Shown piece by piece: positions 1 to 12,599 of a stretch of DNA of 64,000 bases. The DNA is from Takakia lepidozioides (Eukaryota; Streptophyta; Takakiopsida; Takakiales; Takakiaceae), in contig CM060734.1 of assembly GCA_030704615.1 (NCBI GenBank), forward strand, positions 31,018,042 to 31,082,041, written 5' to 3'. The translations under genes were made by a program, and so were the position numbers. The stretch's first letter is position 1. Each line of letters starts with the position of its first letter. Below the pieces are notes generated by a model, which searched no databases, was not told the origin of the DNA, and saw nothing but the letters and a program-made list of their open reading frames with translations.

Positions 1-940
1 ATATATACATATATATATATATTATATATACGGAAATAAGTTAAAAATTATAGATTGCAATTCAATTGAATCGTGTGCCGACAATTCAATTGAATTGCAA
101 ATTAGGGTTAGTTCAATTGAATTGCCCTTGCAATTCAATTTGAATTGCGCACTTTTAGGGGGTGATCAAGTGAATTGCGATGCATTTCACATCAAGGCCT
201 TTTTGGAATTCCCTAGCCATCCTCGCCACTCAACAACTTGTTGAGTTGATTGATCGCCACTAGATAGTGTTCAAGAGGAGGAGGGATAGGGGTAGACATG
301 CCTGTAATCGTTCATCTAACGATGGTGAAAAATCTAACTGTGGATTTTCATCTTTTCAACCTGGGTAAAATTGGTAAAATGCCCCACATCCTACACCCTT
401 GGAAGTACACGAGTTCATGCAGTTCATACAAAGTTGTTGGGTCTCAAAGTTCAACCAATCAGAATGCTTATGTGAACCTTTGAGCCCTATTACCAATCAC
501 ACTTTTTGGGGGGTTTTATCAAATAACCGTTTAATGCCAAGTGGCAAACATAAGCACTCTTGGGCCAACAATGGCCCTTCATAGCACATGACGAAAGTAG
601 TTATGGGGTGATTAGTCATAGGCACTATAATAGTTATAGGCCTATTTACCCTAGCAAGGCCAAGCCTCGGTGATTAGTCATAGGCACTATAATAGTTATA
701 GGCTTATTTACCCTAGCAAGGCCAAGCCCCGGGAGCGGCGAGCCGTGCTACATCCCATAATTCCCCCTCCTCTTAAATGCTATCAGACATAGTCTTTCAC
801 GAGGTGGAGGTAGCCAAGTGTGTAGAGCAAAAAAGAAGTGTGACGCCTCCCAAAGGAAGCCATAATATGGTGTCTCTTGACCCAAAGGGCTATTGCCTTC
901 CATGTGAAAGGTGGATACCTTTGTGACTCCATAGACCTGG
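1..940. other. AT-rich intergenic DNA with short palindromes and a 62-bp tandem repeat
   Basis: No convincing gene. Positions 1-30 are an AT dinucleotide run. From about 58 to 150 the palindrome CAATTCAATTGAATTG recurs in several variants. Positions 607-730 hold two near-identical 62-bp direct copies that begin GGTGATTAGTCATAGGCACT. The short open frames here show no domain and no codon-like pattern. Confidence 0.6.
607..730 (+). repeat. Two-copy 62-bp tandem repeat
   Basis: Copy one starts at 607 and copy two at 669. They differ at only a few bases, for example GGCCTATTT versus GGCTTATTT. No gene overlaps the repeat. Confidence 0.85.
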
Positions 941-2569
941 ATTGAACCCACACCCACTTCCGAGGTGGTATATGCCCATCACATTGGGCTGCAACTTGGT
1001 TGTCTATGTAGAGCATAATGAGCAAAAACATGAGGAATATAAGAGCGGCGACATCTTTAGTTTCCCATAGGGAATATGAAGGTTCATTCTTATGATTAAT
1101 GTGAAGGATAAACTTAGTGTGTATGAAAATACTCTTTAGCTTTAACAGAAAAAAAAACTAAAACAATATTGTAAAATATTCTTGATGACCGGCTCACCAA
1201 CTACCGATATCCCATCGAGCACAATAAAAAGTAATGCTTGTCTTATTTGTGAGTCAATGGGAGCGTACAGCTGTATGGTCCAGAAGTGATTAAAAGTTTA
1301 TGATTGAGAATTGGGGAGGAACAAAAAAGGTGGTAAGCAAGTACATGAAATGACAAAGGGGACCCATGTTTTGTCCCATCACTAGCATCTTGCATTACAC
1401 AAATAGTAACAGCTTTTAATCCTAAAATATCCACCTTAAACTTTTCTGATCATGGATGCTTGATGTCATCCAAAATTGGGCGTCATTGTCATCGACAAAG
1501 GAAGGAAATATTCATGGATCAATGTTGGTAGCATTGGACTCATGCCGATGAATGAATTAATGTAGGATGCGATCCACGTTGGTATCCCTCAATACATTCT
1601 TAACCCTTAATTTCCCAAGCGACCTGAACGGGGTCACTCCGAATTTTCAGTTCTACCTAATTTCTGCAGATCTAATCTGATGGGCCCACTCCTGAAGCTT
1701 TAATGAAAAGGGATTTGTCTCTAGTATGATGCAAAAAACAAATTAAAAAACAAAAAACAAAAGCTAGGACCTACAAAAAATATCTTAGATCACTCATTTA
1801 CGTTTTGGGGCCGAAAAGGGCTTGTTGACCGCTGACGTGGCAGGTAAATAAGCCCAAAACATGTTTGCGCTCCAAAGGCCATTTTTGGCAAAAAAATTAG
1901 CAATTTTGTAAAAAGCACTTCACCTTATGGTGTGTGAGCATTACATACACCCATCCAACGTTGGCTTTTAAAATTTTGTAGAAAAAAAAGTACTTCATTT
2001 GGAGGCACATTTTCTCTTGTCAATTTTGAGATTTCAACCCATGTGTAATTGCATGCAAAGCAACCATAGGTAAAAAAAAGCAGTTGGACCTGCAATATAG
2101 TGGGGTCATAGCCACCCCACTACTAATTTGGAAATGGTGGGTCTTGGGGCAAGCAAAATTGGATAAAGCTAGGTTTTGATTTGATCAAACCAATTTCTTT
2201 CTCACTTTTTCTTTGGGACCTGATATTATAATCTCACAATTTCCAGAGTGGACTTGGCTCATTTTTTGGTATGTCATGCATAAATGAGCTGGGCCCAATG
2301 CTATAAGGCTGGAATCTCTGGATGATTTTTGGTAGGTTCTAGGGGCAATTTACTGCAGCTGGGTACCCTTCAAAAGTCCAAAAAGGGCTTAGGAAATTAA
2401 GGAAATTAATTGAGCAAACAATAGCTCAAAGAAATCTACACAAGCTCCAGATTGTTTATCTTAAGCCATATTTATCTTAACCTTTTTGGGGTCGTAATAA
2501 CATCCTCATAAAACAATCTTCGTAAGAGTAATGCCTACGTATATTAACCACAGTAGCAAAAAGTGTGTT

Positions 2570-3660
2570 TTATCGGAGGGGTAGTGGTAACAAATTTAAA
2601 CATTTTCTTTGATTTGAATTGTGACGATTTGCTATCTTGCAATTTTATTTTCTTGGATGCGACTGAAGTGCGGCGAGTAGTCGTCGCAAAGACTTTTAAT
2701 GAGGCCTATTAGCTAAATTTACAACAAAAAAGCGTCGTAGTATTAGCAGTAATAGCAACAGTAGTAGTCACAATTTTAAAAAAATAAAATGAGACTTATG
2801 TGTGACCAGATGTCGTAAAAGAGCTTTTAAACAAAGATTTTCAATAAAACAAAAACGTCATTGTAGTATCTGATCCGACAACTTCTTCATTTGAATTACG
2901 ACGAAATTTCGTCGCAAATTGTTTAAAAAAAAAAGGGAACTACATGCAACGAGATGTTGTCGCAGAGCTTTTAATGAATATTTGCCATCCTGCAATTTTA
3001 TTTTCTTGGATGCAACTCAAGTGCGGCGAGTCGTACTCGCAAAGACTTTTGATGAAGCCTTTTACCTAAATTTGCAACCAAAAAGCATCGTATTGGCAGT
3101 AATAGCAATAGTAGTAGTCGCAATTTTTTTCTTAAAAATGAGACTTGAGATGTCGTCAAAGAGCTGCTTTTAAACAAAGATTTTCAATAAAACAAAAACG
3201 TCATTGTAATATCAGATCCGAAAATTTCTTCATTTGAATTACAACGAAATTTCATGGCAGATTGTTTTTAAAAAAATGGGCCCTACTATGTGCAACGAGA
3301 TGTCGTCGCAGAGCTTTTAATGAATATTTTCCATCCTACAGTTTTATTTTCTTGGATGCGACTCAAGTGCAGCGAGTCGTCGTCGCAAAGATTTTTAACG
3401 AAGCCTTTTAGCTAAATTTGCAACAAAAAAGCGTTGTAGTATTAGCATTAATAGCAATAGTAGTATTTGCAAAAAATATTTTTTAAATGAGACTTATGTG
3501 TGATGAGATGTTGTCAAAGAGCTTTTAAACAAAGATTTTCAATAAAACAAAAAACGGCATTGTATTATCAGATTTTCATTTGATTTGCGACGAAATTTCG
3601 TCGCAATTTTGTTTTAAAAACATGGGACCTATGTGCAACGAGATGTCATCGCAATAAAGC
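2570..3660 (+). repeat. Tandem array of ~350-bp units with GCGACGAAATTTCGTCGC palindromes
   Basis: Three diverged units share TCTTGGATGC at 2651, 3004 and 3350, giving periods of 353 and 346 bp. Each unit carries GTCGTCGCAAAG, a purine-rich tract and a palindrome of the type GCGACGAAATTTCGTCGC (clearest near 3588-3606). Such CGTCGCAA motifs resemble subterminal repeats of plant DNA transposons. The array may be a multiplied non-autonomous element. It has no coding capacity. Confidence 0.75.
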
Positions 3661-3714
3661 TACGAGCCTTGCGCATGTAGACAACTTCACCTTGGAGGTG
3701 CCAAATACACGTGT

Positions 3715-4268
3715 CTAGTTTGAGCCAAAAAATACCTCCCTCACTACTGTGCGAATCACCTGTTTTTTCACCAAGAGCGTGTGAACGTGGTAATACTCTT
3801 CATGATTATTGGAATCACATAGCCCTACCTTCTCGTCGTCGAACTCATGACCAGGATATACCACCACATCCTTTGGCCCAATAGCAAAATCCTCTGGCAG
3901 TAGCCCACTCACTATTTGTTCAGGCATCACTCTCAGAGAGAACATCGGCCTCATGCAGCTTTTTGTAATATCCTCCCAACAAAAATGCCCTTTCTTTTGT
4001 TCGGAAATCTTCTCAGCTGTTGTATTTACAACTTTGACAACCTCCATTGCAGCATCTTCCTTGAGTTGCTCCACCCAAAAATCAGAGGGTGTATATCAAG
4101 ACGAGGCCGATCCTTATACAGTAGATAGTCTTCCATGTACACTATATCAACTCTGAGCTTGGATTTTCTCTTAATAATGAAATGAACCTGCACTGCATTA
4201 TCAACTGACAATATCATCAATGTCTCCATGCAAGTGGATGTACTTAATTCCTGTCTTGAAGACTTCAT
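3715..4268 (-). pseudogene. Frameshifted coding remnant of unknown family
   Basis: Two overlapping minus-strand frames read as one protein with a frameshift near 4065. The upstream frame (4268 to about 4070) ends DIHPLIFGW. The downstream frame (4074-3715) continues VEQLKEDAAMEVV and then runs on for about 110 residues of acidic, charged, globular-looking sequence. I do not recognise the family. The upstream half lies in the inverted-repeat arm and has a shorter relative at 10480-10590; the downstream half has no counterpart there. It is probably the 3' part of an ancient gene or transposon ORF. Confidence 0.4.
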
Positions 4269-4433
4269 TCATTCATGGGCGGATGATTACAGTGATCACA
4301 TCAACCAATAGTTTTCCACATTTGTCGTTCATTGTTGAGAAGTGATGAAACAGTAGCCAGAAAAGGTGGCGTGGGTGGGCATGGCTACTTCTGGAAATGT
4401 GTGTCTTAGGTGCGAGATCACACTTTTCCACTG

Positions 4434-4442
4434 TATATATAG
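4434..4442 (+). promoter_or_regulatory. Candidate TATA box of the SWEET gene
   Basis: TATATATAG lies about 480 bp upstream of the SWEET start codon, after CACTTTTCCACTG. The motif and its surroundings are conserved in reverse at 10302-10309 in the inverted promoter copy. Conservation around it in both arms supports a core-promoter role. A transcript starting near 4465 would have a roughly 450-nt 5' leader. Confidence 0.4.
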
Positions 4443-4913
4443 TTGTCCTTGCTCATCATTCCTATTGCGATCGATCCAGTTTGCAGACGGTTATTAATTC
4501 TTTTTTGGCAGCTAGCCGTCACGGTTCCTGGAGTGTTGGGGAGGAGAGGCGGTGTTGGGTGTCCAGAGTGAGAGAGAGACTGAGTTGGATCCATTCCAAG
4601 AAAAAAATACGATTGATTTGCATCTTTTCTGCATCAAAGGAGTACTGTGTGTCTCTGGATTCGTCTAAAGAGAAAGTGTAGAGAGCTTGGAGATCGACTG
4701 TTCATCTACTTCACGAAACGGAGTAGGCAATACGGAACCGGGCTGCTAAAAGTTGATTGTCGACGATTCCTGACCACTGGTCCAAGCCAATTTCCAATCT
4801 GACCTTATAACTTTTGGGTCTAATCGGGCTGCATGTCCTTCTTGACCTGATCATCTAGAAGTCGTGACTTTTCCAAACTACTAATCTCAAGGCAACGCCA
4901 ACAGAGTCCCGCG

Positions 4914-7900
4914 ATGGTGAACCTGAAGACGGTTTTCGGGACTTTGGGTAATGTTCAATTTTGAATTCCCTATATATTCCCGTAAATTATATTATCTAGT
5001 TCATCGCTTCCAAGTCGCAGTGAGGAAAGTTGAATTTCTGCCAACGTTATGCAATCATCCTGGGGCGAACGGCAGTCAATTATACATACATGAACTTGTT
5101 CTAGAATAAATCAGGCAAGCTTGTATGTGGGAATTTTCACCATCACTTTGAAGCGAAATGCTTAATATTAGCTCCAAATCTTGGTGTATGTTTCAATTGA
5201 CTACAGATAGTTGGGTTGAAAGTTCCGGACCTGAGTCAACGAACTCGATGCTCCAGGTTGTCAGGCTGTAAGAAGAGTTTATGGGATCTAGGAGTTGTGT
5301 GCAGTCATAACCCGTAGATCTCAACAGTACAATTTGGAGACTGTTGAACAAATTAAAAAATTAGATCACCATGTGCTTATACAATTGAAGTTTCAAATCC
5401 ATATAAGAACTAAACCTTGAGATGGAGCTTCAAGATGGAACGACCAATGCAGCTCCTTAAGAACTTGTGCAAATTTCTACCCGCAGCATCCACTGCGACC
5501 GCGAAGGGACCTATAACATATAGTACCTTTTAGACGTATTTAAAATCATAGATCGATCCTAACCAAACGGTGGAGTAAATTATGTCCCTGTTTTGAATCT
5601 TAGTCTGTATGTGTAAGCGCGTCCAACGCAGCTCAAGGCACATCTGGTTCAAACATTTAAAACTACGGTCCATCAACTAGGCTCTAGGGCTTTGCAGTGT
5701 CCAAAGTTGATGAGTTAAGTTCTTGAAAGTGATGCTAGTACCACGTAACCGCTACTAATGCTCAGGGTTCCCGTGTTTTGTGTTATTAGCTAAGCTGTAC
5801 TTATCTTAGACTTGAATTCTTGATTGGATTTTATAATGTTTGAGGATTCTAGCAATCTAACTTGAATACCTTCGTTGTCCCCTTTTTGGAACTCGGAACT
5901 CGTAGACATCTGGGTGATTGCAGCTGACGGTGTCCATTTTTTGACGTCATTGTGTCATTTTGTTGGTTTTGGTCCACAATCCTAGATTTTTATGAAATTT
6001 GTGAAAATGGACCGACAACATTGCACGTAGCTACATTTAGTATCTACGTTCCAAGACTTGCCAACAAAAACTGTTATAACTAGAAGTGTCAAGTGATGGA
6101 CTTCATGAAAAGTCCATAGCTTTTGTTATAGCACTCCATACAAAAATTGGTATAGACTCATTATTTTCTAGATTTTTTAACATAATTGGAATAAAGGACT
6201 TGAGCCTTTATTGCTCTTATGATAAAGAATCTAGTGTGAGAGTTTTTTAACATTCTTATTCATTAAATTACATTTTATATATTTTATCATACTACCAATA
6301 ACACCATTTTCATAAAGTCCTTTACAATATGAGAACCAAAATACCCCATGAATTGTCTTCATTAAATATAACCATTTATTGTATATGAACGGTGGGCCAA
6401 GGTCAAATTCTTAAATGGATGTACTTTTGTGATTATACTCAAAGTTTGGATGACGTCATCGACGGCACATGGTGGCATATGTCATCTATAACATCTTTCC
6501 CTCTCCCATTTGAAATGACAGTATCCCAACAATAGACGTTCCACATCATATAGTGCAAGTGAATCCATTTTTTGGCTATTTTTTACTATTTTTATTTTCT
6601 TATCTTATGTACTTTTATGTAGGGCACATCTTGCACTTTTTGTCCACTCTTCGTTGCAACTACCCAGATGATGCGCCGGGACGATTAAATTGGTCATATC
6701 TAACATCTTTGCACATGTGATTGTGATGTGCGCAGGGAATATCATTGCAATTTGCTTGTTCATGTCCCCTGGGTGAGTAGTCTTCTTTTCTTAAGGAATT
6801 CGTCGGGGTCAGTCTTTCTTGGCCCATCTTTCTGGTTTCCAACCATCTCTCTTAGGAAAGCCTCTGTAACTGAACCGCCCGGCCACTTCCGCTTGGAAAC
6901 AACCTGGATTGCTTCTGGGCTTGCCAATATAGCAAAAATGTACACATACATATATTTCAGATCCATGGTATTGTTTATGCACGGCCGTTCATATGTAATA
7001 CAAATAGGCTGACCGAGGCGTGTGGGTGGCTCTTTGGGTAATTAATTATAAGGTGGAACACATGAGAATTTAGTTGATTAAACCTCATCTGAGGCCCTAG
7101 TAACTTGTATGATGAATTGTGTTGTTGGTGACAGGCCCACCTTCTGGGGCATTTACAAGAAGAAGTCAGTGCAGGACTATTCGGGCATCCCCTATGTTTG
7201 CACACTTATGAATTGTATGCTATGGGTGGCCTATGGCCTCCCAATCATCAAATTCCAACTGCTGGTGGTCACCATTAATGGAGCTGGCTGTATTATCGAG
7301 CTCACATACGTCGCCCTGTACTTAATTTATGCCCCCAAGAAATTGAAGGTACCCCATTCTTGCTCATGAAATTGATTTTTTCTCTCGTGGTCATCCGTCT
7401 TCATTTATTTTTGAAAAGACCCATCAAGGCCACCCGAAGCTATAGTTGGGGGGTCAACTGTAACTTGGGCAGGTATGTCAAAGGGCATTCTCTCACTTTG
7501 TATCATCCAGCTTGCACAACCTGGTCCGTAGACTCATGAGAAACAACTTCTTGAAAGTGAGGGTCGACTGAAATGTACATACCTTTCTTCGAACGTACAT
7601 GTATATTTCTTTGAAACCAGTCAATTGATATTACGATTCATGTGAAGTGGTTCGACCGTGTACTCTTGAGCATGTTTTTTGAACGAGCATGCATGCGTAG
7701 GTTCTTGGAAGCCTTTGTCATCTCTTCAGTCCAGCTCTTTGCTATCTATAGTCCGTAAGAACCATATGCTCTTCAAGCCAGATCGTTAGGTCCTGATGAG
7801 TGACCATTTCATGTGTATGCACCACAAAGTTCCAGATTCAATGCTTAATTTGTCTACTCATGGTCTGTCATATCAGCAAATCGTCAATCTAGGATAAAAT

Positions 7901-9191
7901 TCTGGCTATTGTTGCAGGTGAAGATGCTGAGGCTTATGGTGCTTTTGCTAGTATCATTCACATTTGTAATGGTGATGGTCTTGACTTTCACGCATGACAA
8001 ATCCCGACGAAAGTTGGTAATTGGCTCATTGTGTGCCGTGTTTAATGTGGGAATGTGCGGCTCTCCATTGACTGTTATGGTATGTTCCAAGCACTTATAT
8101 GCAGATGGACCATCATTAATTGCATGTGTGATCAGAGCTCACATGTTTGTTCAATTTAGGATTCCTTTTCTCATATCTATAACAGAGCTGTTGTTGGATT
8201 TGTAACAGGAAAATCTCCGTGCTAGTTACTTTAGGTACAGATGACATCCTAATGGTCCATTTCTTTCTTGAGCAACGTCACAACATTCAAGTTTTTAAAT
8301 TCTTTTCTCATTTATAAGGTTGCTAGAGACTCATTGTCAGGACTCCCTCTCGCTCTGTCATTACAGGGCATGGTGATTCGGACAAGGAGTGTGGAATACA
8401 TGCCGTTCTTGCTCTCTTTGTTCAACTTTCTCAACGCCCTTGCGTGGTTTGGTTTCGCATTTGTGGGTGGTGTTGACATTTTCATTGCGGTGCGTGTCAA
8501 CTAGTTAATTCCCAGTCAAGCTGTTCTCTAGCTAGGTCATTTTTCTGATCAAGTGCTTGAGTGAGAGAGGTTGAGCTCTAGGGAGGGGTTTTTATGGAGT
8601 ACAGACACTTAGCTTGACAAACAAGTTCAGAGAGGGGACAAGTTGGGCGTTTGTGGGCCATAAAACTTTCATAATATTAGATACATATATAGAGTCTTGT
8701 TGAACTATCTAAACCCCTCTTGCTGCAGCTGTGAGCCCTAAGTAATAAGACTGGGCATGGAAGATAATAATTGCCACACCCTTGTAGGGGCCATATTAAA
8801 TTCAATGATCATTATGCAAGGAAACAAAGAGGAAGCAGCCCTAGAGTACTTGTCGAGAAGTAGAGGGAAAATCCAGACCGAACACTTAGAAAATTCCCCA
8901 ATTCCTAACATGTGGCTTATTGAGACTTTGCAGATTCCAAATGGCCTTGGAATTTTATTGAGTATTGCACAATTGAGCTTGTATACATTCTACAAGAATG
9001 CAACACCAGTTGGAGAAACTACCAAAAAAGATCAGAAGGGCAAAGCCATGAAGCCTGTGTCACACACAGTCTATGTCGGCCAAGCGGATAAAAATAGTGA
9101 TAAAGAAACCTCAGCTCCTCCGAAAGAATCAGAGCTTCTAGCATCTTTGGGTGCTTCTCTTCCAAAGCATACTGGTGATCTCGAGCGCTAA
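4914..9191 (+). CDS. SWEET bidirectional sugar transporter (MtN3/saliva family), six exons
   Basis: Passive sugar uniporter with seven membrane spans, expected in the plasma or vacuolar membrane. Exons join as 4914-4947, 6736-6772, 7135-7348, 7918-8079, 8367-8489 and 8934-9191. All have GT-AG borders and keep phase, giving 275 aa. The 37-nt exon 2 and 162-nt exon 4 match the usual SWEET exon plan. The first MtN3 domain (~10-95) holds LFMSP (P23), IPYVC (P43) and the TM3 asparagine (N72 in TINGAG). The second (~128-212) holds SPL (P145), YMPFLLS (P162) and IPNGLG (N193). These are the four prolines and two asparagines conserved in plant SWEETs. The cytosolic tail is lysine- and serine-rich and ends GDLER. 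The start ATG is chosen because MVNLKTVFGTLG joins NIIAICLFMSP in the family phase. Nothing is broken. The sugar specificity is unknown. Confidence 0.93.
4948..6735 (+). other. SWEET intron 1 (1.79 kb)
   Basis: Donor G|GTAATG at 4948 and acceptor CGCAG| at 6735. It is the longest intron of the gene and contains AT-rich DNA with no gene or clear transposon. It separates a 34-nt first coding exon from a 37-nt second one. Confidence 0.8.
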
Positions 9192-10219
9192 CTGCAGTAA
9201 CAAATAGAGCCTTGGCAGTTTTGAAGAGAGGATGTCGTTAGGCAACTTTCTTTCCATGCCTTAGGTACAAGCAATAACTTTAGACGCTTCTTTTCATCAG
9301 CCTTCTTTAAACCCTTGTTTGCTTGTATAAGAAACTGGTACCAGAGAACCGATAGATGGAGTTAGGCTGCTTGATAGTTAGTTGGTGCCAGTTCTCAGTA
9401 CAACGGCGCTGCATAGAAGTGCAACGTGACCTCCAAAATCTTACGATTGCAGTGAACCAGACTGTCGTGGATAGTTTCTCAAAAAGCCAATAAATCGAGA
9501 TGTTAGGAATATTTGTAAAAGGCGTTGAGTTGTAATACGCATGAGCACTATCAAACAGGCAGAGATGAAGTAAAGGGGGCTAAAGTTATCTTTGGCAACC
9601 TCCCTGCTCAAGTGACTTTAATGTCGGAGGTCAGCAACTTATTTTGGACTTACATGAGCACTGCATCCATGAGCGATGCTGATTAAATTGTACAAAATTC
9701 GTGACCGATAAGCGTTCACCGATATTAATATTAAACTAGTTACGATAATAGTATGACATTGTTCACTGCTGAACTGTAACCACTGTTTTCAAACTCTCTT
9801 GCTATTGAACTTCATTACAAGAATAGCCTCCTAATTAGCTGCCATGGTAAAAGACCGGAAAATGGAAAGTCCTTTGGTTGTTTGTTAGTGTTGACCATGG
9901 CGACCATGCCTTTGCACATATTTGAGACCACAAAACTTACAGAATGGTGGGCCTACATCATCAAGACATACATACATGTACTAGTCCACCGGGTGACCCA
10001 ATGCTGGATCAAGGCTGGAGAGATACTACGGAGGGCTTAGGCGACCCCCGAGCCTATCGGTGATGCTTACGGGAACTGCACAGTAAACTAATCAGTCCTC
10101 AGGTCCATAATGCATTCTAAAGACTGTTGCTACCTGCTTAGATAAAACAAAATGCCAAAGAGTACAAAGGAAGAGATTTAGAACATTCTTCGCATGCAAC
10201 AATACGAGCACGAACTTCA
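9192..10219. other. SWEET 3' flank
   Basis: Contains the likely 3' untranslated region and about 0.9 kb of intergenic DNA. AATAAA-like signals occur near 9490 (CAATAAATCG). I see no gene or repeat here. Confidence 0.5.
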
Positions 10220-11175
10220 ATACTCCTTGGCTAGCTGTCAGAAAAGGATCAGTAATCTTTTGCAAACTAGACCAATCGCAGTAGGAGCGATGAGCAAGGA
10301 CATATATACAGTGGAAAAGTGTGATCTTGCACCTAAGACACAGATTGCCAGTAGTAGCCATGCTCACCCGCCCCACCCAACCTTTCTTAACCAACTACTT
10401 CATCACTTATGAACGATGAACATTGGATGTATCTGGAAAACTATTACCTCATGCCGCTTGATGTGATCACTGTAATCATCCGCTCATGAATGAATGAAGT
10501 TTCTAAGACAGGAAGGACATGATCCACTTGCCAGATGATATTGTCAAAGTTGATAATTCAGTGCATGTTCATTTTATGATTATATCAAGGGATACCAACG
10601 TGTCGATCGCATCCTAATTAATTCATTAATCATTCCTTCCTTGGCGATATTGACAATGACGCCCAATTTTGATATGAAGCATGGACCATCATCAGAATTA
10701 TCGATATCTCAAGTTTAAATCTGGGCTGTCGCTATTTGTGTCATGAAAGACGCTAGCTGTGATGGGACAAAATATTGCTTACCACCTTTTTTGTTCCTCC
10801 CCAATTCTCAATCATAAACTTTCTAATCACTTCTGGAGCATATCGTACGCTCCCATGAGACAAGCATTACTTTTCATTGTGCTCGATGGGATATTGGTAG
10901 TTGGACCTGAGCGGGTCAGCAAGAATATTTCACAATATTGTTTTAGTTAATTTATTTAATTTGGTTAGAGCTAATGAGGATTTCCATACACATTAATTTT
11001 ATAGTACGCTCACATTAATCAGAAGAGTAGACCTTAATATTCCCTATGGGGAACCAAAGATGTCGTCACTCCTATATTCCTCATGTTTTTGCTCGTTATG
11101 CTCTACAAAGACAACCAAGTTGTAGCCCAATGTAATGGGCACGTACCACCTCGGAAGTGGGTGTGGGTTCAAACT
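10220..11175 (-). repeat. Right arm of the inverted repeat: reversed copy of the SWEET promoter region
   Basis: Read on the minus strand, this block follows 940-1592 and then 4165-4560, without the 2.6-kb segment in between. It retains the TATA-like TATATAT and its flank, oriented towards the 3' end of the SWEET gene. No SWEET exon lies downstream of it on the minus strand. If active, it would transcribe into the 3' flank of the gene and could make antisense RNA. Confidence 0.75.
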
Positions 11176-12560
11176 AGGGTTTCACATTGCTAGGCACTTT
11201 TAACAATATCCAATAAAATCTGATGCATTCAAAGTTTAACCTAGTCGTTCAGGACAAAGTGATACATAAGTTACTCTTATTTTAACCAAGAGTTTTTAAC
11301 ACAACTATCTAATAATTATTGAGTTTGTTGATACCTATGTATTCATAATATATTAATAGATCTATATGTTTAATTGTCACACGGAAGATAGACAATAGAC
11401 AAAAATCAGGTATTAAGAGTTGTGGCGTTATCATCAGCTATTAACATTATCATATTTATAATTATAATATATGTATTATTGTAATATATTTAATTGAAAT
11501 GTGCTCACCACCAAACAAGAATAATTATTAGAAGTGGTTGTGACTTGTGACAATTTTCATTGAATATGCATGACATTCAAAAAAAAAATTCTTCATGGAA
11601 AATCATACGTAGTTCATTTTGTTTTCTCTTTGGTAACACACTTGACCAAGTTCTATTATCTTATCTTAGGGCATTGAGTCCAGACTAGACGAATCCACAC
11701 CATGTTCGGGTATATCTAGAAGGCGATGTTTATGACAGAGCCCTTGAGGCCACTGAGAGAAGACTCCGGCCGAAATTGGCGTAACTAAGAGCCACTTTGC
11801 CTCACGGCTACTCCCTTTTGGGGGTGGGCCTTATAATGAAAGCAGGCTAAGCCTGTAGGTGTCTAGGGGACACCGGATGACCAAGGGATAGGGGTACCTA
11901 GGGTACCAAGGGGGGGGGTTGGATTCTACTTGCTGCTTATTAGTGATAATAGTTGTGAGGGAGCGGATGAGGTGGATTGTCTTGAAGCATTTATGGATAG
12001 GAGAGATACAAATATTAATTTTTTTGTGTATTGCAGTAATACTGGCATTGTGGATGCCACCTCTAGACGTTCCAACAGTGATGACGGTTAGTGGGCTGGT
12101 GCTCAAACCACGTTGGCGAGTTACGAGGATGAGCGGGGCATATTTCTTTCATTTGTCTAAAGTGGAGGAGTTAGGGTAATGATCATGGCAGTATGTAAAT
12201 TTGACAAAGTGGATGGTGAGGTTTGGGGAGTAGTAGTGGGCGGGGGGGCGTTTATGGATAAACCATCCAGACAAGCAAGATGTCTGGGCATAGTCTGGCG
12301 GAGCAAGTGCAGGGTGAGTGGGGGCAGACACATGGGAGTAACCATGGCGGGACAATATGGTCTAGGGGTCTGCCTTGGTAGGTGCCGGCGTTAATGAGTG
12401 AGAATTACCATCTGGTTTCAGTGCAGTGCATGAGAAGTTATGAATATGCCAGACTGAGTGGTTGTGTCGAGTTATACGAAGTCAGTGGATGACAAGGTGG
12501 GTACACTGGCTGAGGAGGTAAGGCCGTCCTTGATGCCATATTTTTGTATAGTATTGACCT
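11176..12560. other. AT-rich DNA, no gene assigned
   Basis: The first 500 bp is very AT-rich. The part from 11680 to 12400 is GC-richer with short plus-strand open frames (11919-12179, 12179-12394) that show no recognisable motif. It could be the decayed 5' part of the LINE that is recognisable from about 12.6 kb. This is a guess from position and strand. Confidence 0.35.
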
Positions 12561-12599
12561 TGAATTTCTCATGGGGTCTCTTTTTACTATGAACCAAGC

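Larger units (their letters stand above)
940..4560 (+). repeat. Left arm of a large inverted repeat flanking the SWEET gene
   Basis: Positions 940-1592 and about 4165-4560 match, in reverse complement, the block 10220-11175 beyond the 3' end of the SWEET gene. Shared landmarks include CACACCCACTTCCGAGGTGG, the stretch around 1290-1340, and CACACTTTTCCACTGTATAT. The arms are diverged, with many substitutions and small indels. The interval 1593-4164 is absent from the right arm. The arm contains the likely SWEET promoter, so the right arm is an inverted, truncated promoter copy. Confidence 0.8.
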
